A stretch of DNA of 10,278 nt from Marinilabiliales bacterium (lineage in GTDB: Bacteria > Bacteroidota > Bacteroidia > Bacteroidales > F082). Position numbers and translations under genes: made by a program. The notes under the pieces were generated by a model that was given only the letters and a program-made list of their open reading frames with translations, did not search any database and was not told the DNA's origin. Shown here in pieces: positions 1-5,993 of this stretch (its first letter is position 1; every line of letters begins with the position of its first letter). Where the stretch lies: contig PKSW01000102.1 of assembly GCA_002869465.1 (NCBI GenBank), forward strand, positions 1 to 10,278, read 5' to 3'.

Positions 1-678
1 GAACTTGCCAGGTCAGATGCCGAGTTGCGTGCGAAAGCAATTGAACAATCAACAACTTTGTACGAGCTTGAAATACCCAAAAAATATAAAAGTAATAACT
101 ATTACCCTGTTATCTTTATATTTCATGGAGGAGGTAGCAATCTTCAAAAGGTGATGAACCACTGGTCTTCAAAAATGCTGGATAAAAATTTTATTAAAGT
201 TTATTTGCAATCATACAAGTATTATGATTCTGGCACATTTGGTTGGAAGTCTGGAGATGAGCGAGCGGATAAAGACATTATAAGGATTTATGACGAGTTG
301 ATTGACGACTATCAAATCGATACAACAAGAATTTACATGGCAGGCATTTCTGCTGGAGCAACTTACGCCATTGATATGGCAGTTCGGAAAGTAATACCAG
401 TTTCTGGAATCATAGCCTTTTGCCCCGGTGTTCCATCAGATTTTAGTATTGAATGCCAGCAGTATGATAATTTCAAAAATATGAAGGTGTATATAGTTAG
501 TGGAGAAAATGATTACTATTTGGAAAAGCAAAAAAAAATGACAGAAATATTTGATTTAGTGGGCTTTGAGTATAAACATCTGGTTATTGATGATATGGGA
601 CATCAGTATCCAAAGAATGAGAACTTTTATATTGATCAGGGAATCAAATATATTGAAAATGAAAATTATAACGAATGA
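1..678 (+). CDS. Alpha/beta-hydrolase esterase, 5' end outside window
   Basis: Partial gene. The reading frame is open from base 1, so the TTG at 25 is probably internal and the true start lies upstream. Counting residues from that TTG, the features of a serine hydrolase are in order: an HGGG oxyanion-hole motif at 34-37, the nucleophile elbow GISAG at 107-111 (Ser109), a plausible acid Asp163 in SGEND, and the catalytic His193 in DMGHQYP. The layout resembles the feruloyl-esterase/PHB-depolymerase-like group (LpqC type), which cleaves esters of small or polymeric substrates. The substrate cannot be read from the sequence. A signal peptide, if present, is off the window. The stop overlaps the next start by four bases (ATGA, 675-678), implying translational coupling to the C45-family lipoprotein. 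The family call is secure and the exact function is not. Confidence 0.85.
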   Translation, partial: ELARSDAELRAKAIEQSTTLYELEIPKKYKSNNYYPVIFIFHGGGSNLQKVMNHWSSKMLDKNFIKVYLQSYKYYDSGTFGWKSGDERADKDIIRIYDELIDDYQIDTTRIYMAGISAGATYAIDMAVRKVIPVSGIIAFCPGVPSDFSIECQQYDNFKNMKVYIVSGENDYYLEKQKKMTEIFDLVGFEYKHLVIDDMGHQYPKNENFYIDQGIKYIENENYNE

Positions 679-1826
679 AAAAAATAGTAAAATTCAGCGG
701 CATTTTTGTATTGATTATTTTATTTGCTTGCAGTAATAAATCACGGGTTGAGTACAACGATAAACTCACCATTCTTCATCTTTTTGGAACACCTTATGAA
801 AGGGGTGTATTTCATGGCAAAGCTTTAAAGAATGAAATTGGTAAGATTACCGGAAAATGGATCAATGAAGTGGAAAATAATGGGAAAATTAATTTTGATA
901 CCGTTATTTTAGAGTTTTATTCAACTACAACTATTGTTGACAGTTTGAAAAAATACACCCCGGAATTATTGAATGAAGTAAAAGGCATTTCAGATGGATG
1001 TGAAATAAAATATGAAACTATTCTTGCATTTCAATTAAGTGAAGAGATTGAATGGTTTCTCAATGAGAAAAAAGGAAATAAATGCACAGCAATAAGTATA
1101 AACAAGTCTGCTAAAGGGCCAACTATAGTAGCCCAGAATATGGATCCGCCATTATATCTTCATGGTTTTCCTATAGTCCTGCATATAATCGAAGATGAGG
1201 TTGAGAGCTACATATATACTTTCCCAGGATTTATCGGGTTGGATGGAGTTAATTCGAAAGGAATAGCGTTGACATGTAATGGGATTTCAATGCTTAATAA
1301 AAGTAATGGAGGATTACCAGTATCTTTTATCGTTAGAAAAATATTGAATTTCGAATCTCCATCAGATGCGTACGATTTCATAAATCAAATACAGCATGCT
1401 ACGCCACAGGCATATATACTTGGATTAGCTGATTCGGCAATTTGCCTTGAATGTTCAGATTTGGGTTGCGTCAAATACGAAACTTTCCCCGAGAATGGTG
1501 TCAATTTGCACACAAACTTTTCAATAGCCAATCATGACTTTAACAAAAATTATATAAAGCTGCTTAATTCATTCGGAAAAACGACGCAGGATCCATATTT
1601 CTGTCCTCGTTTCTTCCTTGCATACGATTTAATTGTTGAGCGTGATTATTCTCTAAGTGTTGGGGCGATTAAAGATATATTAAGTACAAGAGCACCCGAT
1701 ATACACCCTATTAATAATGGGAGAACATACGGAACCCTTATTATGGAGTTAAGTGAATCGCCATATTTACTTATTTCACCAGGGAGACCAGACGAAGTGG
1801 ATTTTGTGAAGTTGAATTTTAAATAA
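675..1826 (+). CDS. Lipoprotein, C45-family Ntn acyltransferase/amidohydrolase
   Basis: A 383-residue protein. The N-terminus (two Lys, a hydrophobic stretch, then LFAC) is a lipoprotein signal with lipidated Cys19, so the protein should be membrane-anchored on the outer side of the inner membrane. GTPYERGVFHG at 38-48 is the typical entry motif of family C45 (acyl-CoA:6-aminopenicillanate acyltransferase-like). CTAISIN from Cys137, with NMD at 155-157 about 20 residues later, fits the Ntn nucleophile and its conserved Asp. In this family the precursor cuts itself just before the Cys, giving a free N-terminal nucleophile that hydrolyses or transfers acyl amides. Here the residue before Cys is Lys, not the Gly of the fungal enzyme. 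Cleavage would leave a short lipidated alpha chain and a roughly 247-residue beta chain. The substrate is unknown. The gene starts on the stop of the esterase and ends 18 bases before the repeat lipoprotein. Confidence 0.85.
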   Translation: MKKIVKFSGIFVLIILFACSNKSRVEYNDKLTILHLFGTPYERGVFHGKALKNEIGKITGKWINEVENNGKINFDTVILEFYSTTTIVDSLKKYTPELLNEVKGISDGCEIKYETILAFQLSEEIEWFLNEKKGNKCTAISINKSAKGPTIVAQNMDPPLYLHGFPIVLHIIEDEVESYIYTFPGFIGLDGVNSKGIALTCNGISMLNKSNGGLPVSFIVRKILNFESPSDAYDFINQIQHATPQAYILGLADSAICLECSDLGCVKYETFPENGVNLHTNFSIANHDFNKNYIKLLNSFGKTTQDPYFCPRFFLAYDLIVERDYSLSVGAIKDILSTRAPDIHPINNGRTYGTLIMELSESPYLLISPGRPDEVDFVKLNFK

Positions 1827-1844
1827 AAGCAATAGAATCGCAAC

Positions 1845-3791
1845 ATGCGCCTAAGTATACGTGTCATTCTGATAAGTGCTATTTGCAGTTTAATAATAAA
1901 TTGCAAAGGACCTGAGAAATCAGAAAATAAAGGACTCCGTTTCAGTGATGAACTGGAATCGACTTATGGTGTCGAAATAAAAGATTTTTCAATTGACATT
2001 GACGCTATTAAAGCAAATCAGGGGGCGACACTCACCTTGGAAACAATGGATCAGTTATTTGAAGCCCCGTATACAATTCCGGATGTGTTAGGCAACTTTA
2101 ATGCATCTATTATGAATTCCATCTCTAATACTACCTTCCTGGTTCATGCGGGTTACAGATTATTAGGGGCCGTTTCAGGAGGTTATGGCCCTCCTGTCAG
2201 AGGTCAGGATGATCGGATTCCGGATATATATGATGAAAATGAACTCAATCAACTTGTCAAAGATTTAACAAGCCGGGGAGTTATTCATGTTGATTTAAGC
2301 ACAGTGGAAAGCTGGCAACAAATTCAATTTCCAACAAAAGTGATGATTGTAAGAACATTATTCATACTTGAGCAAAATGAAAATTTGGTCTATTCGTACC
2401 TTTCGCCTATCATAAAGAATGAAAGTCATTTGATTTATAACGAAATGGATACAATCCAGCGTTTTTATGAAAAATACTTTGAGCCTTGGAATAGTCGCCA
2501 AATGATTGATTTTTCAGCAAACAATACGCTAAAAGAGATTGATCTTAGACAGATATCATTTGTCTCCAGGCGTATAACAGAGCAGTTAAATCAATTGGTG
2601 AGTGCTTATGTTGTTCCCTCGGAATCGACTCTTAGCAATTGTGAATTTGAAACAAAGTTTGGTAAAGTTGGTGTATTCGGACATGGCAATCATAAAATTG
2701 AAGGGGAATATTGCCTTACTGTTGACTTAGGTGGAAACGATATTTATTCAGGAAACATTTCATCAACCATATTTAAAGATTTGCCGATCAGTATTTTAAT
2801 TGATTTTGGAGGTAATGATATTTATACGGATGTGAATGGTTGCGGAAAGTTAGCATCTGGCATTTTTGGTGTATCAATTCTTTGGGATCATAATGGTGAT
2901 GACAGATATGAATCGAGAAGTCATGGAATAGCAAGGGCTTTTGCAGGATGTGCACTTTTAATTGATGAAAATGGAGATGATTTTTATAGTTGCACTGGTA
3001 ACTATTCAATGGCTTCCTCGCATTTTGGTCTTGCTATGTTGCTTGATAAGAGCGGGAATGACAGATACGAAAGCGGGAGTTATGCTTTAGGTTTTGGAGG
3101 TGCAAAAGGTGTTGGTTTATTGATTGATGTAGACGGAAATGATACATATAATTCATTAATTAGTCATAAATCATCCTTTATACTTGGTTCTGCAAAAGGA
3201 AGGTGGGCAGAAGCAACTGACGGTCAAAGTTTAGGCGGAGGATATGGTGTATTCATTGATATGAAAGGCCATGATATTTATAACGCAAATAGTTTTAGCC
3301 AGGGAGCAGCATATTATTTATCCACCGGATCATTTTACGATGGAGGGGGGGATGATGTATATCATGCGGTAAGTCATTCACAAGGTTATGCAGCACATTT
3401 TGCGTTAGCAGACTTCAAGGATTTCAAAGGTGATGATATCTATAATAGCCAATCAGATTTGAAGCAGATCACACAAATATTGGGCAGCGGAAGAGACCTT
3501 TCTGCAGGTTTTTTTATTGATGAAGAGGGGAATGATAGCTATTGTTTTGGAAACAGGTCAGCTGGCATTGGCGATATGAACGGATTTGGGTTATTTATTG
3601 ATAGAGATGGTTATGACAATTACCGTTGGATTAAGAATCAATTGAATAAGGCGAGTGGTTCTATGGGCGAACAAGCAGAATTAAGCTCAAATCAGCATTT
3701 GACAAGCAGGATATTTGAAAATCAAACAAAAACCAAGGGTTATTTTATTGATGAAGTGGGCAATAATGAACTTCATGTTCATATGAATTAA
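1845..3791 (+). CDS. Lipoprotein with GNDxY-type 27-residue repeats
   Basis: A 648-residue protein of unknown function. Residues 1-20 form a hydrophobic signal ending IINC. This is an acceptable but imperfect lipobox (Asn at -1), so Cys20 is probably lipidated. Residues about 30-270 look like a mixed, mostly helical domain that I do not recognise. From about 290 to 593 the chain consists of repeats with core G-[ND]-D-x-Y, usually preceded by a hydrophobic stretch such as GLLID or GVFID. The repeat Tyr residues fall at 301, 327, 355, 381, 408, 435, 479, 506, 533, 566 and 593, mostly 26-28 apart, with a degenerate unit near 638-643. Short Gly/Asp-rich periodic strands suggest a beta-solenoid, possibly binding Ca2+ through the Asp/Asn turns (inference). 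It lies between two Ntn hydrolase genes and probably shares their transcript. A scaffold, adhesin or substrate-binding role is possible but unproven. Confidence 0.85.
   Translation: MRLSIRVILISAICSLIINCKGPEKSENKGLRFSDELESTYGVEIKDFSIDIDAIKANQGATLTLETMDQLFEAPYTIPDVLGNFNASIMNSISNTTFLVHAGYRLLGAVSGGYGPPVRGQDDRIPDIYDENELNQLVKDLTSRGVIHVDLSTVESWQQIQFPTKVMIVRTLFILEQNENLVYSYLSPIIKNESHLIYNEMDTIQRFYEKYFEPWNSRQMIDFSANNTLKEIDLRQISFVSRRITEQLNQLVSAYVVPSESTLSNCEFETKFGKVGVFGHGNHKIEGEYCLTVDLGGNDIYSGNISSTIFKDLPISILIDFGGNDIYTDVNGCGKLASGIFGVSILWDHNGDDRYESRSHGIARAFAGCALLIDENGDDFYSCTGNYSMASSHFGLAMLLDKSGNDRYESGSYALGFGGAKGVGLLIDVDGNDTYNSLISHKSSFILGSAKGRWAEATDGQSLGGGYGVFIDMKGHDIYNANSFSQGAAYYLSTGSFYDGGGDDVYHAVSHSQGYAAHFALADFKDFKGDDIYNSQSDLKQITQILGSGRDLSAGFFIDEEGNDSYCFGNRSAGIGDMNGFGLFIDRDGYDNYRWIKNQLNKASGSMGEQAELSSNQHLTSRIFENQTKTKGYFIDEVGNNELHVHMN
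2721..3623 (+). repeat. In-gene tandem repeat, about 81 bases per unit
   Basis: This is the coding repeat tract of the repeat lipoprotein, from about residue 293 to 593. Eleven units carry the core G-N/D-D-x-Y. Successive Tyr spacings are 26, 28, 26, 27, 27, 44, 27, 27, 33 and 27 residues. The 44 gap contains an insertion of about 17 residues around HKSSFILGSAKGRWAEA. The units are diverged at DNA level, so this is an old protein repeat rather than a recent expansion or an unstable DNA tract. Confidence 0.85.
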
Positions 3792-3867
3792 ACAGTCATT
3801 ATTCTCTTCTTTATCGAATGATAAAATACTATCAGATATTATAGTTTCATGAGAAATTGTGTGACTT

Positions 3868-3907
3868 AGGAGGCGGAAGCATGTCTAAGAAGCTTATATC
3901 CATATGA
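3868..3907 (+). other. Mini-ORF with perfect Shine-Dalgarno, coupled to C59 gene
   Basis: AGGAGG at 3868-3873 stands seven bases before an ATG at 3881. This opens an eight-codon ORF (MSKKLISI) whose TGA at 3905-3907 overlaps the ATG of the next gene (3904-3906) as ATGA. The next ATG has no comparable site at normal distance. Ribosomes could therefore load on the AGGAGG, translate the short peptide and re-initiate on the hydrolase gene. A strong Shine-Dalgarno is uncommon in Bacteroidota, which makes the arrangement stand out. The alternative is that the annotated ATG is correct and the match is chance, or that the mini-ORF is a gene remnant. Confidence 0.45.
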
Positions 3908-4959
3908 AAAATCTTATTATAAGTATTAGTTTACTTTTCACAAGTGCTTTTATAAACAATTTGCTATCGTGCACTGCAATATGCGTGGCAACAGGTGAGA
4001 GCTTTTTCCTGGCTAAAAATTTTGACTGGGAGATTGATAACGGTTACCTTATTGTAAATTCAAGAAGGGCGAAGAAGATCACGTTCAACAATAGCTCTTT
4101 GAAGAAATCATGGGTTTCTAAATATGGTAGTATTACATTTAACCAGTTTGGTAAAGAATTCCCATTAGGCGGCATGAACGAGACAGGACTTGTTGTTGAG
4201 GAATTGTCAGCATTATTGCCTGTCGTAAATGATTTGGAAACTCATATAAAAATTAATGAATTTCAGTGGGTACAATATCAGCTTGATATGTGCTCATCTG
4301 TCAATGACGTAATTGCTCATCTTGATCAATTTTCAATATCAACTTTATTATTTCCCTTGCATTATATTATTTCTGATAAGAGGGGTAACGTGGCTATTAT
4401 TGAGTTGAGCGACACAGGATTCAAATTTTACACAAATGAAGACCTTCCATTCAAAGTTTTGAGTAATAATACTTATGCCGAGTCTCTGAAATATATTAAA
4501 AATTTTCAAGGGTTTGGGGGTGATATGCCCATTGTTAACAGGAAGGAATCCTGCGAAAGGTTTGTAAAAGCTGCTGATATGCTGTCAAAGAATGATCGGC
4601 AACCGAATACTGATGAGATGTTCCTTATGCTCGATACCTTAAAACAATCCGATACGCGCTGGAGTATTGTTTATGATATAACCAACCTGAAGATATATTT
4701 CAAGTTCCATAGCTGTGTATCAGAAAAATGTATTGATTTAAGCAGAATAGATTTTATGGGATTAACTGCAACGAAAGGCTGTGATCTTTCAGAATGCAAT
4801 TTAATAAGTGAAAATGACCTAATCCTTTTAACAAAAGAAGATAACACAAAACTGGTTGAAGATGTAATTCATGCGATGTCAAAGGAATTAGAAGTAGCAG
4901 ATAAGTTAAAGACGCTTAAAAGCATGGTCTTATATGGAAATCAGTTTTTAAGTGAATGA
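3904..4959 (+). CDS. Secreted Ntn hydrolase, choloylglycine hydrolase/PVA family (C59)
   Basis: A 351-residue linear-amide C-N hydrolase. Residues 1-22 are a signal peptide. Cys23 in LLSCTAIC is the predicted N-terminal nucleophile freed by signal-peptide removal, as in periplasmic penicillin V acylases. Other family positions are visible: NFDW at 39-42 with Asp41, GGMNETGL at 89-96, VLSN with Asn188, and SCERF with Arg219. Lys38 sits where well-studied bile salt hydrolases and PVAs have Arg. The family cleaves amide bonds of bile salts, penicillin V, N-acyl homoserine lactones or other N-acyl amines. Substrate cannot be assigned here, though a bile-salt role is not supported by context. The gene lies 112 bases after the repeat lipoprotein and 22 before the membrane protein. 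LLSC also resembles a lipobox, but lipidation would block the catalytic thiol. Confidence 0.87.
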   Translation: MKNLIISISLLFTSAFINNLLSCTAICVATGESFFLAKNFDWEIDNGYLIVNSRRAKKITFNNSSLKKSWVSKYGSITFNQFGKEFPLGGMNETGLVVEELSALLPVVNDLETHIKINEFQWVQYQLDMCSSVNDVIAHLDQFSISTLLFPLHYIISDKRGNVAIIELSDTGFKFYTNEDLPFKVLSNNTYAESLKYIKNFQGFGGDMPIVNRKESCERFVKAADMLSKNDRQPNTDEMFLMLDTLKQSDTRWSIVYDITNLKIYFKFHSCVSEKCIDLSRIDFMGLTATKGCDLSECNLISENDLILLTKEDNTKLVEDVIHAMSKELEVADKLKTLKSMVLYGNQFLSE

Positions 4960-4981
4960 AATAAGATCAAATATCTAAGAA

Positions 4982-5353
4982 ATGGAAATAACGGAAATTA
5001 AGAAAAAGGCAACAGGTATTTATATGATTGCGATAGGTTCAGCGATTATTATTGTATGGTCTATGATACTTGGTTTTGAAAGCCTGAAGGAAGAAAAAAT
5101 AGAAATCATATTTCATCTTATTTCCGAGTTTTTTACGGCTTCAGTTTGCATTGCGGGAGGACTTGCCCTTTTATTAGATAGGAAACGAAGCAAATTAATT
5201 ATATCATTTGGGTTGGGTGCATTAATTTATTCTGTTATTAATGCATCGGGGTATTATTTAGAAAATGGAAATATAATAACGGTAATTTTATTTATCGCTC
5301 TGCTTATTGTTTCCACAATGATTGCATTAAGAACTCTAAAAAAGCATACGTAA
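4982..5353 (+). CDS. Small four-helix membrane protein, unknown function
   Basis: A 123-residue hydrophobic protein that I do not recognise. Four probable transmembrane segments are visible at about 12-31, 43-65, 72-91 and 98-116. They are separated by charged loops (ESLKEEK at 33-39, DRKRSK at 66-71, a short polar turn at 93-97) and followed by a basic tail (RTLKKHT). No catalytic or binding motif stands out. It starts 22 bases after the C59 hydrolase stop on the same strand, so it is probably the last gene of the operon. It is followed within three bases by a long inverted repeat. It might be an accessory or immunity-like membrane partner of the envelope hydrolases, but that is only a guess from position. 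Confidence 0.7.
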   Translation: MEITEIKKKATGIYMIAIGSAIIIVWSMILGFESLKEEKIEIIFHLISEFFTASVCIAGGLALLLDRKRSKLIISFGLGALIYSVINASGYYLENGNIITVILFIALLIVSTMIALRTLKKHT

Positions 5354-5355
5354 TA

Positions 5356-5443
5356 TGCATGTATAAGCGTCTGCACGTGAAAACAAAAAGCCTTTATTCG
5401 CTTCGCTCACAAGTCTTTTTTTATTCTTCAGCTTATGTATGCA
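5356..5443. terminator. Long imperfect inverted repeat, probable operon terminator
   Basis: Outer arms 5356-5368 and 5431-5443 can pair over all 13 positions as RNA, two of them G-U. Inner arms AAAAAGCCTT (5385-5394) and AAGTCTTTTT (5411-5420) pair with one mismatch, and the + strand then has a run of seven T (5416-5422). The structure begins three bases after the stop of the membrane-protein gene, so it likely ends the left operon. Its T-run lies inside the outer arm rather than after it, so the inner hairpin is the better terminator. Confidence 0.5.
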
Positions 5444-5463
5444 GGCATCCAACGCCTTAGAAC

Positions 5464-5496
5464 AAAAAAAGCCCTGCTTTTTCAAGCAAGGCTTTT
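5464..5496 (-). terminator. Intrinsic terminator of the tRNA transcript
   Basis: On the - strand a 13-pair stem is visible, AAAAGCCTTGCTT and AAGCAGGGCTTTT with one G-U pair and a GAAA loop, followed by seven U (complement of 5464-5470). It lies just beyond the 3' end of tRNA-Pro. The stem also has a short T-run on the + strand (5493-5496), so it may act in both directions. Confidence 0.85.
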
Positions 5497-5502
5497 CGTT
5501 TG

Positions 5503-5577
5503 TCGGGGTGGCAGGATTCGAACCTGCGACCTCCTGCTCCCAAAGCAGGCGCGCTAACCGGACTACGCTACACCCCG
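5503..5577 (-). tRNA. tRNA-Pro (anticodon TGG)
   Basis: Read on the - strand, the acceptor arms CGGGGTG (from 5577) and CACCCCG (to 5504) pair fully, and A at 5503 is the discriminator. The anticodon stem CCTGC/GCAGG encloses the loop TTTGGGA, so the anticodon is TGG (proline). The T-arm has GCAGG-TTCGAAT-CCTGC. The gene is 75 bases long and the 3' CCA is not encoded. It follows tRNA-Ser in the same transcript after a 23-base spacer. Confidence 0.96.
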
Positions 5578-5599
5578 AATTTTTAAAAAGAACGTTTGT

Positions 5600-5688
<89 letters not shown>

Positions 5689-5780
5689 AAGTGATGAATC
5701 GTCTTTATTCCTTATTCTAAATAAATAATGAACTCACCCCGTTTCCTATCATCTTATCCTGCCTATTCTAAAACGGACTG

Positions 5781-5811
5781 CAAAAATAGATAATTGATGC
5801 TCATCTCCAAA
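5781..5811 (-). promoter_or_regulatory. Bacteroidota-type promoter of the tRNA-Ser/Pro operon
   Basis: On the - strand TTTG (complement of 5808-5811) is followed after 19 bases by TATTTTTG (complement of 5781-5788). This matches the TTTG-N19-21-TAnnTTTG consensus of the Bacteroidota primary sigma factor exactly. Transcription should start near 5774, leaving a leader of about 85 bases before mature tRNA-Ser. Confidence 0.75.
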
Positions 5812-5925
5812 CTTTTTTTATCGAATTCCTGTTTTTTCTTTCTTCTTTGTAAAATTGGTTAGCCCTTCATCTCAAAATTGAAGCTGAATTATCAATACAT
5901 CATGGTTAATTAATTGTTCAATCAA

Positions 5926-5958
5926 TTTGAATAGATTGATCATTTAAAATTAATTTTG
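5926..5958 (+). promoter_or_regulatory. Bacteroidota-type promoter of the hydro-lyase gene
   Basis: TTTG at 5926-5929 and TAATTTTG at 5951-5958 are 21 bases apart, matching the Bacteroidota consensus exactly. The expected start near 5965 gives a 5' leader of about 29 bases before the ATG at 5994. A purine-rich AAGAGGA lies about ten bases before that ATG. The leader is too short for an attenuator or riboswitch. Confidence 0.75.
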
Positions 5959-5993
5959 CTTTTCATATTCATAAAGATTAAGAGGATATTATT

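Larger units (their letters stand above)
5689..5993. other. Intergenic region between divergent tRNA and hydro-lyase transcripts
   Basis: These 305 bases are AT-rich and hold no gene I can support. They contain the tRNA promoter (- strand) and the hydro-lyase promoter (+ strand), facing away from each other. A short inverted repeat, ATCAAT (5921-5926) and ATTGAT (5935-5940), overlaps the -33 element of the rightward promoter and could be an operator. Six-base AT-rich arms may also arise by chance. Confidence 0.6.

Noticed and set aside
1646..1906. 86-codon ORF on the - strand across the end of the C45 gene
   Set aside because: Antisense shadow of the C45 and repeat lipoprotein genes, with no start context or recognisable protein features.
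2788..3009. 73-codon - strand ORF rich in His and Tyr
   Set aside because: Antisense reading of the GNDxY repeats; its composition is a by-product of the Asp/Asn-rich coding strand.
2715..3623. Possible CRISPR array or minisatellite because of regular 81-base spacing
   Set aside because: Periodicity is at the protein level; DNA units are diverged and lie wholly inside one open frame.
5503..5577. tRNA-Pro 3' end as an attachment site
   Set aside because: No second copy of the tRNA end and no integrase are visible in the window, so it is not listed as a feature.
5965..5993. Leucine-type attenuator or riboswitch before the hydro-lyase
   Set aside because: The predicted leader is only about 29 bases and shows no hairpin or leader peptide.
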